NCBI RefSeq assembly: GCF_021023085.1 | Contig: NZ_PGCK01000008.1 | Coordinates: forward strand, 107,737-171,736 | DNA length: 64,000 nucleotides | Reading direction: 5' to 3' | Source of the DNA: Methanooceanicella nereidis | GTDB taxonomy: Archaea > Halobacteriota > Methanocellia > Methanocellales > Methanocellaceae | In this document: positions 1 to 8,848 of the stretch, one piece after another | Position numbering within the stretch: the stretch's first letter is position 1 | Layout: each line of letters starts with the position of its first letter | The notes under the pieces: model-generated | The model's database searches: none | What the model was told of the DNA's origin: nothing | What the model saw: only the letters and a program-made list of their open reading frames with translations | Made by a program: the position numbers and the translations under genes

Positions 1-99
1 TAAAATGGGCCCGAATACCGGCATCATATCAACAGGGCCCCTTAAAAAGGCTAAGCCAGCCCTTGTTCTGTTAAATGTGAGATCACTATTTTTCGATTT
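1..99. other. Left edge without a gene
   Basis: No coding frame of useful length and no known RNA. A GGGCCC...GGGCCCC pair (about 7-13 and 35-41) could form a hairpin, perhaps the terminator of the leftward gene at 100-552, whose stop lies just to its right. Confidence 0.3.
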
Positions 100-552
100 T
101 CAATAATCGTCTATAGTATAGATCCCTAATTTCGGGGTCTGGTCTATATCGTTCTTTAAATGATCCGCTATCTTTTCCGTGATATTCTCAAATCCGACCA
201 AATAGGCGGATGACCTGTCTATCATGAGCGAGAAATACGGATCCCTTTCGATGAACGCAATGACCGGCTTCCCTATCGCAAAGGCGTATCCCATTTCCCA
301 TATGGTGCCGGCATCTTTTCCGTCCAGCACGGCAAATACACCGTCACTTTTCGATATCTCTTCGCACAGGAGCCTGAACCGGATGGTTTTCTCGACCGCG
401 CTGTTCAGGTTTATGCGGTTATTGCGATGTGATGTGCTGTATACCTCATATCCCAGCTTTTCCAGGGCTGTTTTTACTTTATCAAGTCGTCCGGCCTCTT
501 CCTCAGTGAAGAACGGGCCTGCGAGAAATAATCTCATTTTGTTATGCTCCAA
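100..552 (-). CDS. Nucleoside 2-deoxyribosyltransferase-like protein
   Basis: The 150-residue protein begins MEHNKMRLFLAGPFF; the second Met, just before RLFLAGP, is an equally good start. The order RLFLAGPFF, a mid-protein CDGVFAVLDG-type segment (here SDGVFAVLDGKDAGTIWEMG) and an E-M-G-Y-A-F-A-x-G-K-P-V-I stretch matches the nucleoside 2-deoxyribosyltransferase fold, in which the Asp and the WE of the middle motif bind the sugar and carry out base exchange. Family members also include 5'-monophosphate N-glycosidases, so the exact substrate is open. It is divergent from the FmdE/ABC operon, across an AT-rich spacer of about 95 bp. Confidence 0.8.
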   Translation of the reverse strand: MEHNKMRLFLAGPFFTEEEAGRLDKVKTALEKLGYEVYSTSHRNNRINLNSAVEKTIRFRLLCEEISKSDGVFAVLDGKDAGTIWEMGYAFAIGKPVIAFIERDPYFSLMIDRSSAYLVGFENITEKIADHLKNDIDQTPKLGIYTIDDY

Positions 553-647
553 AAGTGTATGTCTATTATTTACTAACTTTTAATAATATTGTGTTACTAT
601 GTATTAAAAGCACAAGGCTTAAGTTTTTACGGTAACAATTATGGATT
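553..647. promoter_or_regulatory. Divergent AT-rich promoter region with GTGTTAC box
   Basis: This spacer separates two divergent genes and must hold both promoters. A TATA-like CTTTTAATAATATT (about 578-591) lies at a suitable distance from the FmdE gene. GTGTTAC at 591-597, followed by GGTAACA near 628-634, gives an imperfect inverted pair. The same GTGTTAC word recurs in other spacers of the first 17 kb. No clear ribosome site precedes the ATG at 648, so a short-leader transcript is possible. Confidence 0.4.
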
Positions 648-1088
648 ATGCACGATATGCCAGGATGTATTTACAATAATTTAGAAAAAGATTATTCAAT
701 AGAGGACCTTGCAGCATTTCACGGGCATCTGGGCCCATACATAGTTTTAGGCTACAGGATGGGCAAGTATGCTAAAAGATATTTCTGTAACGACCCGTTC
801 CACATGAACGCTAACGTCCACTGTAACGGTGTTCCGCCGCAGTCATGCCTGGTCGACGGCGTCCAGATAGGCAGCGGATGTACCCTTGGAAAAAGAAACA
901 TCGAGATAACTGTCAGCGATAGTATAAAATGCGAATTCGTCTCGGACGATAAAAAGGTAGTTCTGACTCCGAAGCCGATCAAGTTCCCGCCACGCGACGC
1001 AGAAGACTATTTTAAGAAGATAGAGGCACTTGCCGTCCAGATGTATAACATGGACGACGTCGACCTTTTCGAAGCAGGAAAAAATTGA
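648..1088 (+). CDS. FmdE-family protein (short form)
   Basis: A 146-residue protein with the FmdE-family signature: H-G-H-L-G-P near residue 25, a following Gly-Tyr-Arg helix, and a Cys-containing stretch (N-G-V-P-P-Q-S-C, then G-S-G-C-T-L-G-K) near residues 65-85. FmdE was named from a formylmethanofuran dehydrogenase-linked polypeptide, but most members, like this one, are stand-alone and of uncertain function; the conserved His and Cys suggest metal binding. There is no C-terminal zinc ribbon, unlike the paralogue at 14899-15627. It is the first gene of an operon with a metal-type ABC transporter, 19 bp upstream of the ATPase gene, which points to a role in metal handling. Confidence 0.85.
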   Translation: MHDMPGCIYNNLEKDYSIEDLAAFHGHLGPYIVLGYRMGKYAKRYFCNDPFHMNANVHCNGVPPQSCLVDGVQIGSGCTLGKRNIEITVSDSIKCEFVSDDKKVVLTPKPIKFPPRDAEDYFKKIEALAVQMYNMDDVDLFEAGKN

Positions 1089-1107
1089 GCTGAGGGGGAT
1101 CCCGGCC

Positions 1108-1836
1108 TTGGAACTAATTGAGCTTACAGACATCTATACCGCATATGAGGGAGGGGATAAGCCTGTCATCAAGGGCCTTTCTCTTGACGTTAAGAAAGGG
1201 GAGTACGTCCTGATAGGCGGACCTAACGGGGCCGGAAAGACGACTTTACTGGAATCCATCAACGGCATGGTAAAAATAACTCACGGCGGCGCAAAGGTAT
1301 GCGGAATTGACGTCAACAAGGCCGGGAACGAGGTAAGGAAAAAGGTCGGCTATGTGATACAGAATTTTTACTTCGATCCTTTTACTCCATTCACGGCCGG
1401 ACAGGTCGTGATGATGGGCAGATACGGCAGGATGGGGTTTTTCCGGTGGCCGAAAAAAGAAGACTATCAGGCAGTTGAAAAGGCTATACGCCTGCTTGGC
1501 ATCGAGGATCTTGTGAACAAGCCTATCGGCACGCTGAGCGGAGGGCAGCAGCAGAAGGTAATGATAGCCCAGAACGTGGCGAAAGAGCCGGATATAATGC
1601 TGCTGGATGAGCCGTTCAGCAACCTGGATTTTCACGCAAGGGAATTTATCACGAAAGTCCTCGAGGATCTTTCCGGAAAAGGAATGCCTGTGATAATGGT
1701 CTCCCATGCGTTTGACGATCTTCCTGACAGAAAGATCAGGATGGTCATCATGAACGAAGGAAAAATATCTTATGACGACACATGTGACTCGAACGAAGTA
1801 GAGGGAATTGTACGAAAGGCATCAAGGGTGAACTGA
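1108..1836 (+). CDS. Metal ABC transporter ATP-binding protein (zinc/manganese type)
   Basis: An ABC ATPase with Walker A GGPNGAGKTT, signature LSGGQQQKV and Walker B IMLLDEPFSNLD. A longer frame opens at 1030 but would overlap the FmdE gene; a TTG at 1108 preceded by GAGGGGGAT (about 1093-1101) and starting LELIELTDIYTAYEG is the better start, giving 242 residues. The next gene is a 3-TM-family metal permease starting directly at the stop codon, followed by a solute-binding protein, as in Znu/Mnt-type importers. The transported ion is not decided by sequence. Confidence 0.9.
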   Translation: MELIELTDIYTAYEGGDKPVIKGLSLDVKKGEYVLIGGPNGAGKTTLLESINGMVKITHGGAKVCGIDVNKAGNEVRKKVGYVIQNFYFDPFTPFTAGQVVMMGRYGRMGFFRWPKKEDYQAVEKAIRLLGIEDLVNKPIGTLSGGQQQKVMIAQNVAKEPDIMLLDEPFSNLDFHAREFITKVLEDLSGKGMPVIMVSHAFDDLPDRKIRMVIMNEGKISYDDTCDSNEVEGIVRKASRVN

Positions 1837-2667
1837 TTGTTCGAGTTTTTCATATCCAATAACATAGTATGCCATGCGGTCGAAGCCATGGTGTTCGCAT
1901 CGATATCGTGCAGCATACTGGGCGTAATAATATCCAGGATGAATATTTCCTCTATAGGCTTTACCATGTCCCATGCCGCCTTCGCAGGAGCAGCGCTGGG
2001 ATTGTTCCTGGGGACGAACGCCACTCTCGTAGCGATACTTTTCAGCATAGCGATAGCGTTGCTGATAGGGCCGGTCAGCGATAAGACGAAGATGTCGACC
2101 GATACGACTCTGGGCGTGATGTTCGCCATGACGATGGCCATTGCGATATTTTTCATATCATACATGCAATACATCGGAAAAGGCTTCAGCGCGAGCGGCC
2201 TGCTCTTCGGCGATGTCATATCGCTTTACCGTGAGGAAATATACAGTATCGCCGTCATATCCGCTCTTACTATCTTTTTCATACTGCTGTTCTATAAGGA
2301 AATACTGGCGCTCATGTTTAACATGAAGATAGCGATGGCGTCCGGTATCAGGACGAAGCTGTTATTCTATGCCGTACTTTTCATCATCGCGGTGTCGATC
2401 GCCCTGAACATCCAGATAGTGGGCGGGCTTTTAATATATGTATGGCTTGTCGTTCCCGCAGCCATAGCATATCAGTTCTGCTATAACGTCAGGAATATGT
2501 TCATCGTAGCGCCTCTGGTGGCTGTCGTAGTAAGCATTATCGGGGTGTGGGCCGGTTTTGAATATACGCTTCCAATAGGGCCCCTTACCGCTGTGATATT
2601 TACTGTGGTATTTGCCATTTCTGTAATACTATCTCCAAAACGAAGGATAACAAGTAATAAATTTTAA
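1837..2667 (+). CDS. Metal ABC transporter permease (ZnuB/MntB-like)
   Basis: A 276-residue polytopic protein with about eight hydrophobic helices, matching the ABC-3 permease family of zinc, manganese and iron importers. It starts at a TTG immediately after the TGA of the ATPase gene, so the two are translationally coupled. A typical MSHAAFAGAALG segment lies near residue 43 and a GLLIYVWLVVPAAIAYQ segment near residue 195, the position where members of this family keep a conserved small-residue and proline core. It is the membrane channel of the importer encoded here. Confidence 0.9.
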   Translation: MFEFFISNNIVCHAVEAMVFASISCSILGVIISRMNISSIGFTMSHAAFAGAALGLFLGTNATLVAILFSIAIALLIGPVSDKTKMSTDTTLGVMFAMTMAIAIFFISYMQYIGKGFSASGLLFGDVISLYREEIYSIAVISALTIFFILLFYKEILALMFNMKIAMASGIRTKLLFYAVLFIIAVSIALNIQIVGGLLIYVWLVVPAAIAYQFCYNVRNMFIVAPLVAVVVSIIGVWAGFEYTLPIGPLTAVIFTVVFAISVILSPKRRITSNKF

Positions 2668-2684
2668 ATATATTGTAATACTAC
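2664..2684 (+). promoter_or_regulatory. Possible internal promoter before the binding-protein gene
   Basis: AT-rich sequence AAATATATTGTAATACTAC lies in the short gap between permease and binding protein. It contains a TATA-like word and GTAATAC, one base from the reverse complement of the GTGTTAC boxes (GTAACAC) found elsewhere in the region. It may give extra transcription of the binding protein; it is too close to the start for more than a leaderless or very short-leader RNA. Confidence 0.25.
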
Positions 2685-2693
2685 TTGATAAGT

Positions 2694-3689
2694 ATGTCAG
2701 CTAAACGATTGCTTATCATTAGTATTATGTCCATTTTATTGATGGCCTTACCGGCATGTGCGGAATCATCCGGGAAGTTAGACATCGTATCGACAACAAG
2801 CGTTCTCTGGGACCCTGTAGCCCAGATCGGCGGAGATAAGGTAAATGTCATTTACATTTCTAACCCGGCCATATGCCCGCACATGCAGTCCGACGTCATA
2901 CAGAACAACTTACAGTTAAACAAGGACTTCATTAGCAAGGCGGACATGTTCGTGGCGAATAACGGCTCTATAGACAAGGAGTATGTAATGCCGTATGTCG
3001 CGGACTTCATGAAATCGAACGGCTTCGGCGAGGTCAAGTGGTATACTCTGAAAGACCCTTCAATGACCTGGAACAAGCCTGAGAACGCAAAGAAGCTTGC
3101 CGCCGAAGTGAAAGGATGGCTCGCGGAAAAGGACCCGGATAACGCGGCATACTACGAGGAAAACTATAACGAGTATGTGAAAAAGATCGACGCTGCCGAA
3201 CCCACAGAGCAGGAAAAGGGGCTGCTGGGCCAGCAGAACGTAATAGTGATGTTATGGCAGCAGGACGCTGTCCAGAACTGGCTCGGCATTAATGTCGTGA
3301 ACATATTTGCACCTGAGTTCGCGATGAACGGCACAAAGACACCTGCAAAGCTCGTCGACGACATAAAGGCGAACCCGGATAAATACAAAGACGTGAAGTT
3401 CATCATAGAGAACATGCAGTCCGGAGAGCTTGCTAAAGGCGTTGAAGAGGCCTTGAAGGATGAGGGTATAAACGTAAAGAGAGTCGTATTTACAAATTAT
3501 CCCCGGTCAGTAGAGGGTGTTGAGTCCATACCCGACCTGCTAAAATACAACAAGGACCTGATACTGGAGAACGCTGCGGAGCCTACAAACACTGTAACCC
3601 CCACACAGACACCTGTAGGTATGATCGCAGTTATCGCAGGGATGCTGATCGGCACGGTCCTTGTACTTTACCGGTCGAGGAACAATTAA
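2694..3689 (+). CDS. Metal ABC transporter substrate-binding protein, membrane anchored
   Basis: A ZnuA/MntC-class binding protein of 331 residues from the ATG at 2694 (a TTG three codons earlier is less likely). It has an N-terminal signal sequence (basic MSAKR, then a hydrophobic run ending ALPACAES), a TTSVLWDPVAQIGGDKV opening typical of cluster A-I metal binders, C-P-H at the position of the first metal-ligand His, and a C-terminal Thr/Pro linker followed by a single TM helix and RSRNN. The C-terminal anchor is the usual archaeal way to hold such proteins at the cell surface. There is no His-rich loop of the zinc type, so the ion is uncertain. Confidence 0.88.
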   Translation: MSAKRLLIISIMSILLMALPACAESSGKLDIVSTTSVLWDPVAQIGGDKVNVIYISNPAICPHMQSDVIQNNLQLNKDFISKADMFVANNGSIDKEYVMPYVADFMKSNGFGEVKWYTLKDPSMTWNKPENAKKLAAEVKGWLAEKDPDNAAYYEENYNEYVKKIDAAEPTEQEKGLLGQQNVIVMLWQQDAVQNWLGINVVNIFAPEFAMNGTKTPAKLVDDIKANPDKYKDVKFIIENMQSGELAKGVEEALKDEGINVKRVVFTNYPRSVEGVESIPDLLKYNKDLILENAAEPTNTVTPTQTPVGMIAVIAGMLIGTVLVLYRSRNN

Positions 3690-3690
3690 C

Positions 3691-3715
3691 GGCCCCTTCA
3701 AGGGCCCTTTTTTTC
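3691..3715 (+). terminator. GC-rich hairpin plus T run after the metal ABC operon
   Basis: GGCCC-CTTCAA-GGGCC followed by seven to eight T begins one base after the stop of the binding protein. It gives a clear operon end and is a reason to place the DUF169 start downstream of it. Confidence 0.7.
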
Positions 3716-3729
3716 TTGGGGTTTTCGTT

Positions 3730-4482
3730 GTGACCAATACAAATGAACGGGATATTGCACTCAAACTGGCGTCATCCCTTCGCTTAGAGATACTGCCGGT
3801 ATGCGTATACGGTTCGGAAGAAATACCTGATGCGGGGGTTCGAGCCTCCGCCATAAGCGATTGTGTCGCGGAGTCGATATTCAGGATGGCTTCGGGCGAA
3901 AAGCCATATCCCTTATATGTAAGCCTGGAGGAAGGAGAGGACTTTTGCAGGTGCAGGGGAGGTCCGGCGTGGTTCGGATATTCAGGCTTCGATCCTGACC
4001 TGATATCTTCGATGTCTACCGTGTCCACAGGTGAACATTGTGAACCTAAACTTTTAAAGGCAACCCCGGAAGTGGCGAAAAATACCTATGATGCTCTCGG
4101 CAAGATAACCCCTATCGGAAAATATACCGTGATGAGAAGATGCGATGACCCGGGCCTTACCGGCTGTGACGTAAAATGTATCATATTCTTCGGCACGGCA
4201 GGTAGCATAAGGGACCTGTGCGGGCTCGCGCATTTCAGGAATCCCGGCATCATGAACGCCGCCGAACTGCCCTGGGGCCCGTCCTGCGGCACGCTTGTCA
4301 CATACCCTGCGGGAATGTCGGATAAAATAAAAGCGGACAGGGTCTTTATCGGACCTGTAGACCCATCGGCGAGATACTGGCTAGACCCTGCATTGATGGC
4401 TGCAGGCATACCTGTAGAGATGGCGAGAGATATGGCTGCGGACGTCGATATATCGTTCATCTCAAAGATAACTAAAACGTGA
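3730..4482 (+). CDS. DUF169 family protein
   Basis: A 250-residue protein of the DUF169 (COG2043) family, which is common in methanogens and anaerobes and has no settled function. The frame is open from 3661, but that part crosses the terminator hairpin, so the GTG at 3730 (VTNTNERD) is preferred. Cys residues are clustered: C-R-C-R-G-G near residue 75, C-D-D-P-G-L-T-G-C-D-V-K-C near 140, then a Gly-rich A-E-L-P-W-G-P-S-C-G motif near 180 that is typical of the family. The Cys set suggests a metal or redox role, which would fit the metal-handling neighbours, but this is inference. Confidence 0.8.
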   Translation: MTNTNERDIALKLASSLRLEILPVCVYGSEEIPDAGVRASAISDCVAESIFRMASGEKPYPLYVSLEEGEDFCRCRGGPAWFGYSGFDPDLISSMSTVSTGEHCEPKLLKATPEVAKNTYDALGKITPIGKYTVMRRCDDPGLTGCDVKCIIFFGTAGSIRDLCGLAHFRNPGIMNAAELPWGPSCGTLVTYPAGMSDKIKADRVFIGPVDPSARYWLDPALMAAGIPVEMARDMAADVDISFISKITKT

Positions 4483-4544
4483 CTATGTCCTGGTGAAAAA
4501 ACTCAATGACCATTGATACTTGATTTTATTGAACGGGCATATTT

Positions 4545-5534
4545 ATGGAACCGGTCATAGAGACATTCGGCATCACTAAAAAATTCGGGGATAACATAGC
4601 CGTTAACGAGGTTGACCTTAGCGTGGGCAATGGAGAGGTCTTCGGTCTATTAGGGCCGAACGGCGCGGGTAAGACGACGCTTCTGTCGATGCTCTGCACT
4701 ATCTTAAAGCCCACGTCCGGGACTGCAAAAGTAAACGGGTATGACATTATCAGGCAGCATTCTGACGTGAGGAAGTCGATAGGCATTGTCTTCCAGGACC
4801 CCAGCGTCGATGCCAATATGACCGCCAGAGAGAACCTGCAAATGCACTCGGACCTGTACAGCGTCCCTGTCCCTGAACAAAAAGAAAGGATAGGATCGGT
4901 ATTAAAACTGGTCGAGCTGGAGGATAAGGCGAACAGTTTTGTGGGCACGTTCTCCGGCGGCATGAGGAGGCGGCTGGAGATAGCAAGAGGGTTACTTCAC
5001 TACCCTAAAGTCCTGTTTTTAGATGAGCCCACCATAGGCCTCGACCCGCAAAGCAGGGAGCATATCTGGGATTATATCCGGGAACTAAAGAAAAGAGAGG
5101 ACATGACAATCATACTTACCACTCACTATATGGAAGAGGCTGACAGGCTCTGCGACAAGATAGCCATCATCGACCACGGGAAGATAGTCGCCCTTGACTC
5201 TCCGGGAAGGTTAAAAGCAGCGCTGGGCGGCGACCTTATAACAGTCGGCACGAAAGAAAGCTTGAAACTTTCTCAAATAGTGCTGGAAAAAAAGCTGTCC
5301 GACCGGGTACAGGCCGTCAATGGAGAGGTAAAGATCACGGTGAACAACGCTCTTACTTCAATCCCGAGGATCATTGATGCAGCGACAGCATCAGGAATCT
5401 ATGTCGAGTATGTATCGGTCAAGCAGCCGGACATGAACGACGTCTTCATTCATCACACGGGCAGGGACCTGAGGCATGAGAGCGGGGCTGAGATGCTGGG
5501 AAGGATGGCTATGAAGAAGAGGCGGATGAGATGA
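4545..5534 (+). CDS. ABC-2 type export ATPase, DrrA-like
   Basis: A 329-residue ATPase with Walker A GPNGAGKTT, signature FSGGMRRRLE, Walker B VLFLDEPTIGLDPQSR and H-loop TTHYMEEADRL. The FSGGMRRRLEIARGLLH form and the C-terminal extension after about residue 225 are typical of the daunorubicin-resistance/Nod-type export subfamily. The stop overlaps the start of the permease gene by four bases (ATGA), so they form a two-gene exporter. The substrate is unknown; nothing nearby indicates a drug. Confidence 0.9.
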   Translation: MEPVIETFGITKKFGDNIAVNEVDLSVGNGEVFGLLGPNGAGKTTLLSMLCTILKPTSGTAKVNGYDIIRQHSDVRKSIGIVFQDPSVDANMTARENLQMHSDLYSVPVPEQKERIGSVLKLVELEDKANSFVGTFSGGMRRRLEIARGLLHYPKVLFLDEPTIGLDPQSREHIWDYIRELKKREDMTIILTTHYMEEADRLCDKIAIIDHGKIVALDSPGRLKAALGGDLITVGTKESLKLSQIVLEKKLSDRVQAVNGEVKITVNNALTSIPRIIDAATASGIYVEYVSVKQPDMNDVFIHHTGRDLRHESGAEMLGRMAMKKRRMR

Positions 5535-6286
5535 GCGAAGTACGCGGGATATACACCATCTGGCTCAGGGAGGTCAAAAGGTTCCTCCGGGAAAAGACGC
5601 GTCTTGCAAATGCATTTTTCCAGCCTCTGTTGTGGCTGTTCATCTTTGGCACTGGAATGCGTTTCTCTGCGGGCTCAAATTCTTTTAATTACCAGGAGTT
5701 TATCTTTCCCGGCCTGATATGCCAGGCGATGCTCTTTACGGCCATGTTCATGGGCGTGTCCATAATATGGGACAGGGAGTTCGGATTCCTAAAGGAAATA
5801 CTCGTATCACCCTTATCGAGGCTATCGATATTTTTAGGCAAGATGCTGGGTGTTAGCACTGATGTCATGCTTCAAGGCCTGATAATATTCCCGTTCGCGT
5901 TTCTGATAGGGGCTGGTTTTGGTCCGATCGAATTTTTTAAGGCAATACCTATAATGATCCTCATAGCTTTCGGGCTGGTGTGCCTCGGCCTCGGCTTCGC
6001 CAGTTTCATGAAAAGCCTTGAAGGCTTCGGGCTGGTCCAGACGTTCATCAACATGCCGATGTTCTTTTTAAGCGGGGCGTTATTCCCGCTAACAAATGTT
6101 CCCACATGGCTCCAATGGGTAAGCTATTTTAACCCGCTCACCTATGGTGTCGATGCTTTAAGGACTGTGATGATGGGCAGCTCGTGGACGCCATTGTTCC
6201 CGATATATATTGACCTGGGCGTCCTGGTGGTCTTCGATATAGCTATGATATTGTTCGGGACGTATGCGTTCAGCAGGACGGAATGA
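5531..6286 (+). CDS. ABC-2 type permease, DrrB-like
   Basis: A 251-residue ABC-2 membrane protein with six hydrophobic segments. It has the family pattern of an N-terminal cytoplasmic helix (WLREVKRFLREKTRL), a FPGLICQAMLFTAMF segment, the D-R-E-F-G-F-L-K-E coupling helix near residue 80 and an F-F-L-S-G-A-L-F-P-L-T-N-V-P segment near residue 180. It is translationally coupled to the ATPase and is its only partner. Role: export of an unidentified compound or lipid. Confidence 0.9.
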   Translation: MSEVRGIYTIWLREVKRFLREKTRLANAFFQPLLWLFIFGTGMRFSAGSNSFNYQEFIFPGLICQAMLFTAMFMGVSIIWDREFGFLKEILVSPLSRLSIFLGKMLGVSTDVMLQGLIIFPFAFLIGAGFGPIEFFKAIPIMILIAFGLVCLGLGFASFMKSLEGFGLVQTFINMPMFFLSGALFPLTNVPTWLQWVSYFNPLTYGVDALRTVMMGSSWTPLFPIYIDLGVLVVFDIAMILFGTYAFSRTE

Positions 6287-6297
6287 GAGCACTCTCA

Positions 6298-6325
6298 GGC
6301 CAGTATGATACTGCTCTGGCCGCTT
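6298..6325. terminator. Hairpin between convergent genes
   Basis: GGCCAG...CTGGCC with an inner CAGTAT-G-ATACTG lies between the ends of the exporter permease and the TrmO-like gene. T runs follow on the plus side, so it can serve as a shared terminator. Confidence 0.55.
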
Positions 6326-6896
6326 ATTTTTTGCGTTCTCTGACTTCTTTTTGTATACGTTGCATCCAATCAGGGGTAAGGACATCTTCCAGCGGGTATG
6401 ACTCTTTGACATAAGGTTTGATGTCGATGACAGGGCTTCCATCGACCGCGTCCAGCCCCGCGACTTCAAGCACGTTCCCTTTTCTACTTAAAAGCCTGAC
6501 AACGGTCATGAGCACCGGGTTGGGCCTGGCAGGGCTGCAGGTCGAGAATATCCCTGTCAACGGGAACTCTTTTCTGCCCATTGGATGTACCCTGGTCAGG
6601 GAGCGGCTTTTTTCCGGGACTTTATGCGCCCAGTATAATACGACAAGGTGAGAGTATTTTTCTATGCCATAAAGGATGTCTGCCAGGTCTTCGTTGATAA
6701 TGATCTCAGAAATATTCTCATGTGTTTTACGGATATTCTCCTGTGAAGTGTCTGTCTGTCCCTGCATGCTGATGCCATCGTCATCGGCGACCAGAATCGG
6801 TTCTTTAACACTGTTCTTTACAAATCCGACTGGTCTCAGGACTATGTTAAAGGGCGGCTTATTGCTGGAATCGGGTGACTGCTTCCATGTCTCCAT
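6324..6896 (-). CDS. TrmO/TsaA-like tRNA methyltransferase
   Basis: A 190-residue UPF0066/TsaA family protein. It opens with L-R-P-V-G-F-V-K-N near residue 20, has the H-L-V-V-L-Y-W-A-H strand near residue 90, and the family hallmark near residue 118, here S-T-C-S-P-A-R-P-N-P-V (canonical: A-T-R-S-P-x-R-P-N-P-I-G). Known members methylate N6-threonylcarbamoyladenosine at tRNA position 37 with S-adenosylmethionine. The canonical Arg before SP is Cys here, so substrate or activity may differ. It stands alone, convergent with the exporter operon. Confidence 0.82.
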   Translation of the reverse strand: METWKQSPDSSNKPPFNIVLRPVGFVKNSVKEPILVADDDGISMQGQTDTSQENIRKTHENISEIIINEDLADILYGIEKYSHLVVLYWAHKVPEKSRSLTRVHPMGRKEFPLTGIFSTCSPARPNPVLMTVVRLLSRKGNVLEVAGLDAVDGSPVIDIKPYVKESYPLEDVLTPDWMQRIQKEVRERKK

Positions 6897-7126
6897 AATA
6901 TTTCTCCATTTTATCCGTATACTGGTGTAGCCAGTCTATTAATACAGGCAATATCATCTGTTTCACGAAATAATATCTGGCTGAATTTTTTTACTCTCTC
7001 ACTTCATAAATGACGCCTCAAAAACCTGACGGATAGACTGTATTGTTTAGAAGCCATATCTGATGCAGGTATGTGAAATATCATTGCAGTGGCGTAACCA
7101 CGGCTTTGCTGGTCTTATGATATACA

Positions 7127-8848
7127 CTAATGACGATCATGGCAGCACAGCCCTATCCTTGAACCCACCAGCCTCTTTGTATAGTCTTCGTGCGGGCTGA
7201 GCATCACATCATGGGCGTTCCCGGTCTCTATTATCTTTCCTGTATCCATGACTGCTATCCTGTCCGCTATCTTTAGCGTTAGCGTCAGGTCATGCGAGAT
7301 GTATATCATCGCAAAGCCTCTCCTGTTTTGGAGCCCTTTAAGGAGGCGAAGCACGTTCGCTGCTGTGGAGACATCAAGGGCGGAGGTTATCTCGTCCGCT
7401 ATGAGCAGTTTCGGCCTCATGATAAGGGCCCGCGCCAGCGCGACCCGCTGTCTCTGGCCGCCGCTCAGCTCGCCGCAATACTTGTTGAGAAATTCCCCGG
7501 TCGACGGTAATCTGACCAGGGAAAGGACATCCATGGCCATTTCTATCCTTTCTTCGTGAGTACCGATGTTATTGATGTCCAGCGGCTCCTTTACGGCGTC
7601 CAGAACGGTGAACCTGCTGCTGGTGGAATTGAACGGGTCCTGGAAGACGATCTGTACGCCTCCGAACTTTGAGCTATGGCCATTTCCGTTCAATTTTGCA
7701 TCCTTAAAAAAGACGTCCCCGTTTTCAGGTTTCATAACGCCTGCAAGTATGTGCGCGAGAGTGGATTTTCCGGAGCCTGTCTGCCCCACAATTGCCAATA
7801 CCTCTCCTTCCCTGACTTCCATGTGCACGTCGTCAACCGCGCTGATCTTCCTGCCATCGGGCATATAATAATTAAACGCGAGGCACGAGGCCTTTAAAAG
7901 TGTGGCTATGCCGCCCCTGTGGCATGCGACCTCCCTGCCGCCATAGCCCTTTAGCTCTGGCGGAGCTTCCAGACATATGTCTATAGGCTGTGTGCACCTT
8001 GAATAAAAGGGGCATCCTTTATGTTTACCGGATGAAGACTCTCCTGGTATACCCCACATGTCCTTATAAATGAATATATCAGGCGTTGAATTTATCAGGC
8101 CCCTGGTATATGGATGCCTTGGAGAGTTGACCACGTCCCTGGTGGGGCCTCTTTCCACTATCCTGCCAGAATATAGCACCATCAGCCTCGACGCCATCGA
8201 GGAGACGAAAGTGATGTCATGCGATATCATTACCATGCTGTAGCCATGCTTTTTTTGCAGGTCCAGTAGCAGATCCCTGATTTCTTTCCTTGCGAAAGCG
8301 TCCAGGGCAGAGGTGACCTCGTCCAGTATCAATAGCTCCGGTTCGCACGATAGCGCCATAGCTATCAGCACTCTTTGCCTCATACCTCCGGATAGTTGAT
8401 GCGGGTATGCGCCCATCCATACGGGGTCCAGTCCCACCATGCCGAACAGTTCGACGCACCTTGCCTCAGCATCTTTTTTGCTCAGCCTCAAATGTTTTAT
8501 CATTGGCTCGCATACCTGCTGTCCAACCTTCATGACGGGGTTTAATACTTCCAGGCCGTTCTGGAAGACCATAGCTATTTCCTTCCATCTTACCCTGTCC
8601 TTCTCATATTCCTGCATCGAGGCGATGTCCTTCCCTTCGAACAATATTTTCCCCGAGATCTTCGTATTTCCAGGCAGGAGCCCTATGATGCCCAATGCTA
8701 AGGTCGTCTTACCGCTACCTGATTCACCCACTATGCCAAGGATCTCTCCCTTCTCTAACGTGAAGCTCACATGGTCTACGGCTATGACAGAGCTTTTATC
8801 CGACATGTATTCGCATTTTAGGTCTTTAAAGTCAAGCTGAGGCATCAT
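7127..8848 (-). CDS. Fused double ATPase of an Opp/Dpp/nickel-type ABC importer
   Basis: A 573-residue protein with two complete ABC ATPase domains. The first has Walker A GESGSGKTTL, signature LSGGMRQRV and Walker B LLILDEVTSALD; the second has [19 protein letters not shown] and LLIADEITSALD. Between them lies the Cys-containing oligopeptide-type C-terminal segment (C-P-F-Y-S-R-C, then C-L-E-A-P-P-E) that usually ends DppD/OppD. Normal systems use two separate proteins (DppD and DppF, or NikD and NikE), so this is a natural fusion. The start overlaps the DppC-type permease stop by four bases. It is the last gene of the five-gene importer operon. Confidence 0.92.
   Translation of the reverse strand: MMPQLDFKDLKCEYMSDKSSVIAVDHVSFTLEKGEILGIVGESGSGKTTLALGIIGLLPGNTKISGKILFEGKDIASMQEYEKDRVRWKEIAMVFQNGLEVLNPVMKVGQQVCEPMIKHLRLSKKDAEARCVELFGMVGLDPVWMGAYPHQLSGGMRQRVLIAMALSCEPELLILDEVTSALDAFARKEIRDLLLDLQKKHGYSMVMISHDITFVSSMASRLMVLYSGRIVERGPTRDVVNSPRHPYTRGLINSTPDIFIYKDMWGIPGESSSGKHKGCPFYSRCTQPIDICLEAPPELKGYGGREVACHRGGIATLLKASCLAFNYYMPDGRKISAVDDVHMEVREGEVLAIVGQTGSGKSTLAHILAGVMKPENGDVFFKDAKLNGNGHSSKFGGVQIVFQDPFNSTSSRFTVLDAVKEPLDINNIGTHEERIEMAMDVLSLVRLPSTGEFLNKYCGELSGGQRQRVALARALIMRPKLLIADEITSALDVSTAANVLRLLKGLQNRRGFAMIYISHDLTLTLKIADRIAVMDTGKIIETGNAHDVMLSPHEDYTKRLVGSRIGLCCHDRH

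Noticed and set aside
1770..2219. Long minus-strand frame across the metal permease gene
   Set aside because: Opposite strand of a well-supported permease with no ribosome site and no recognisable domain.
3834..3853. GGGGGTTCGAGCCTCCGCC, similar to a tRNA T arm
   Set aside because: It lies inside the DUF169 frame, and no acceptor, D or anticodon stem can be built around it.
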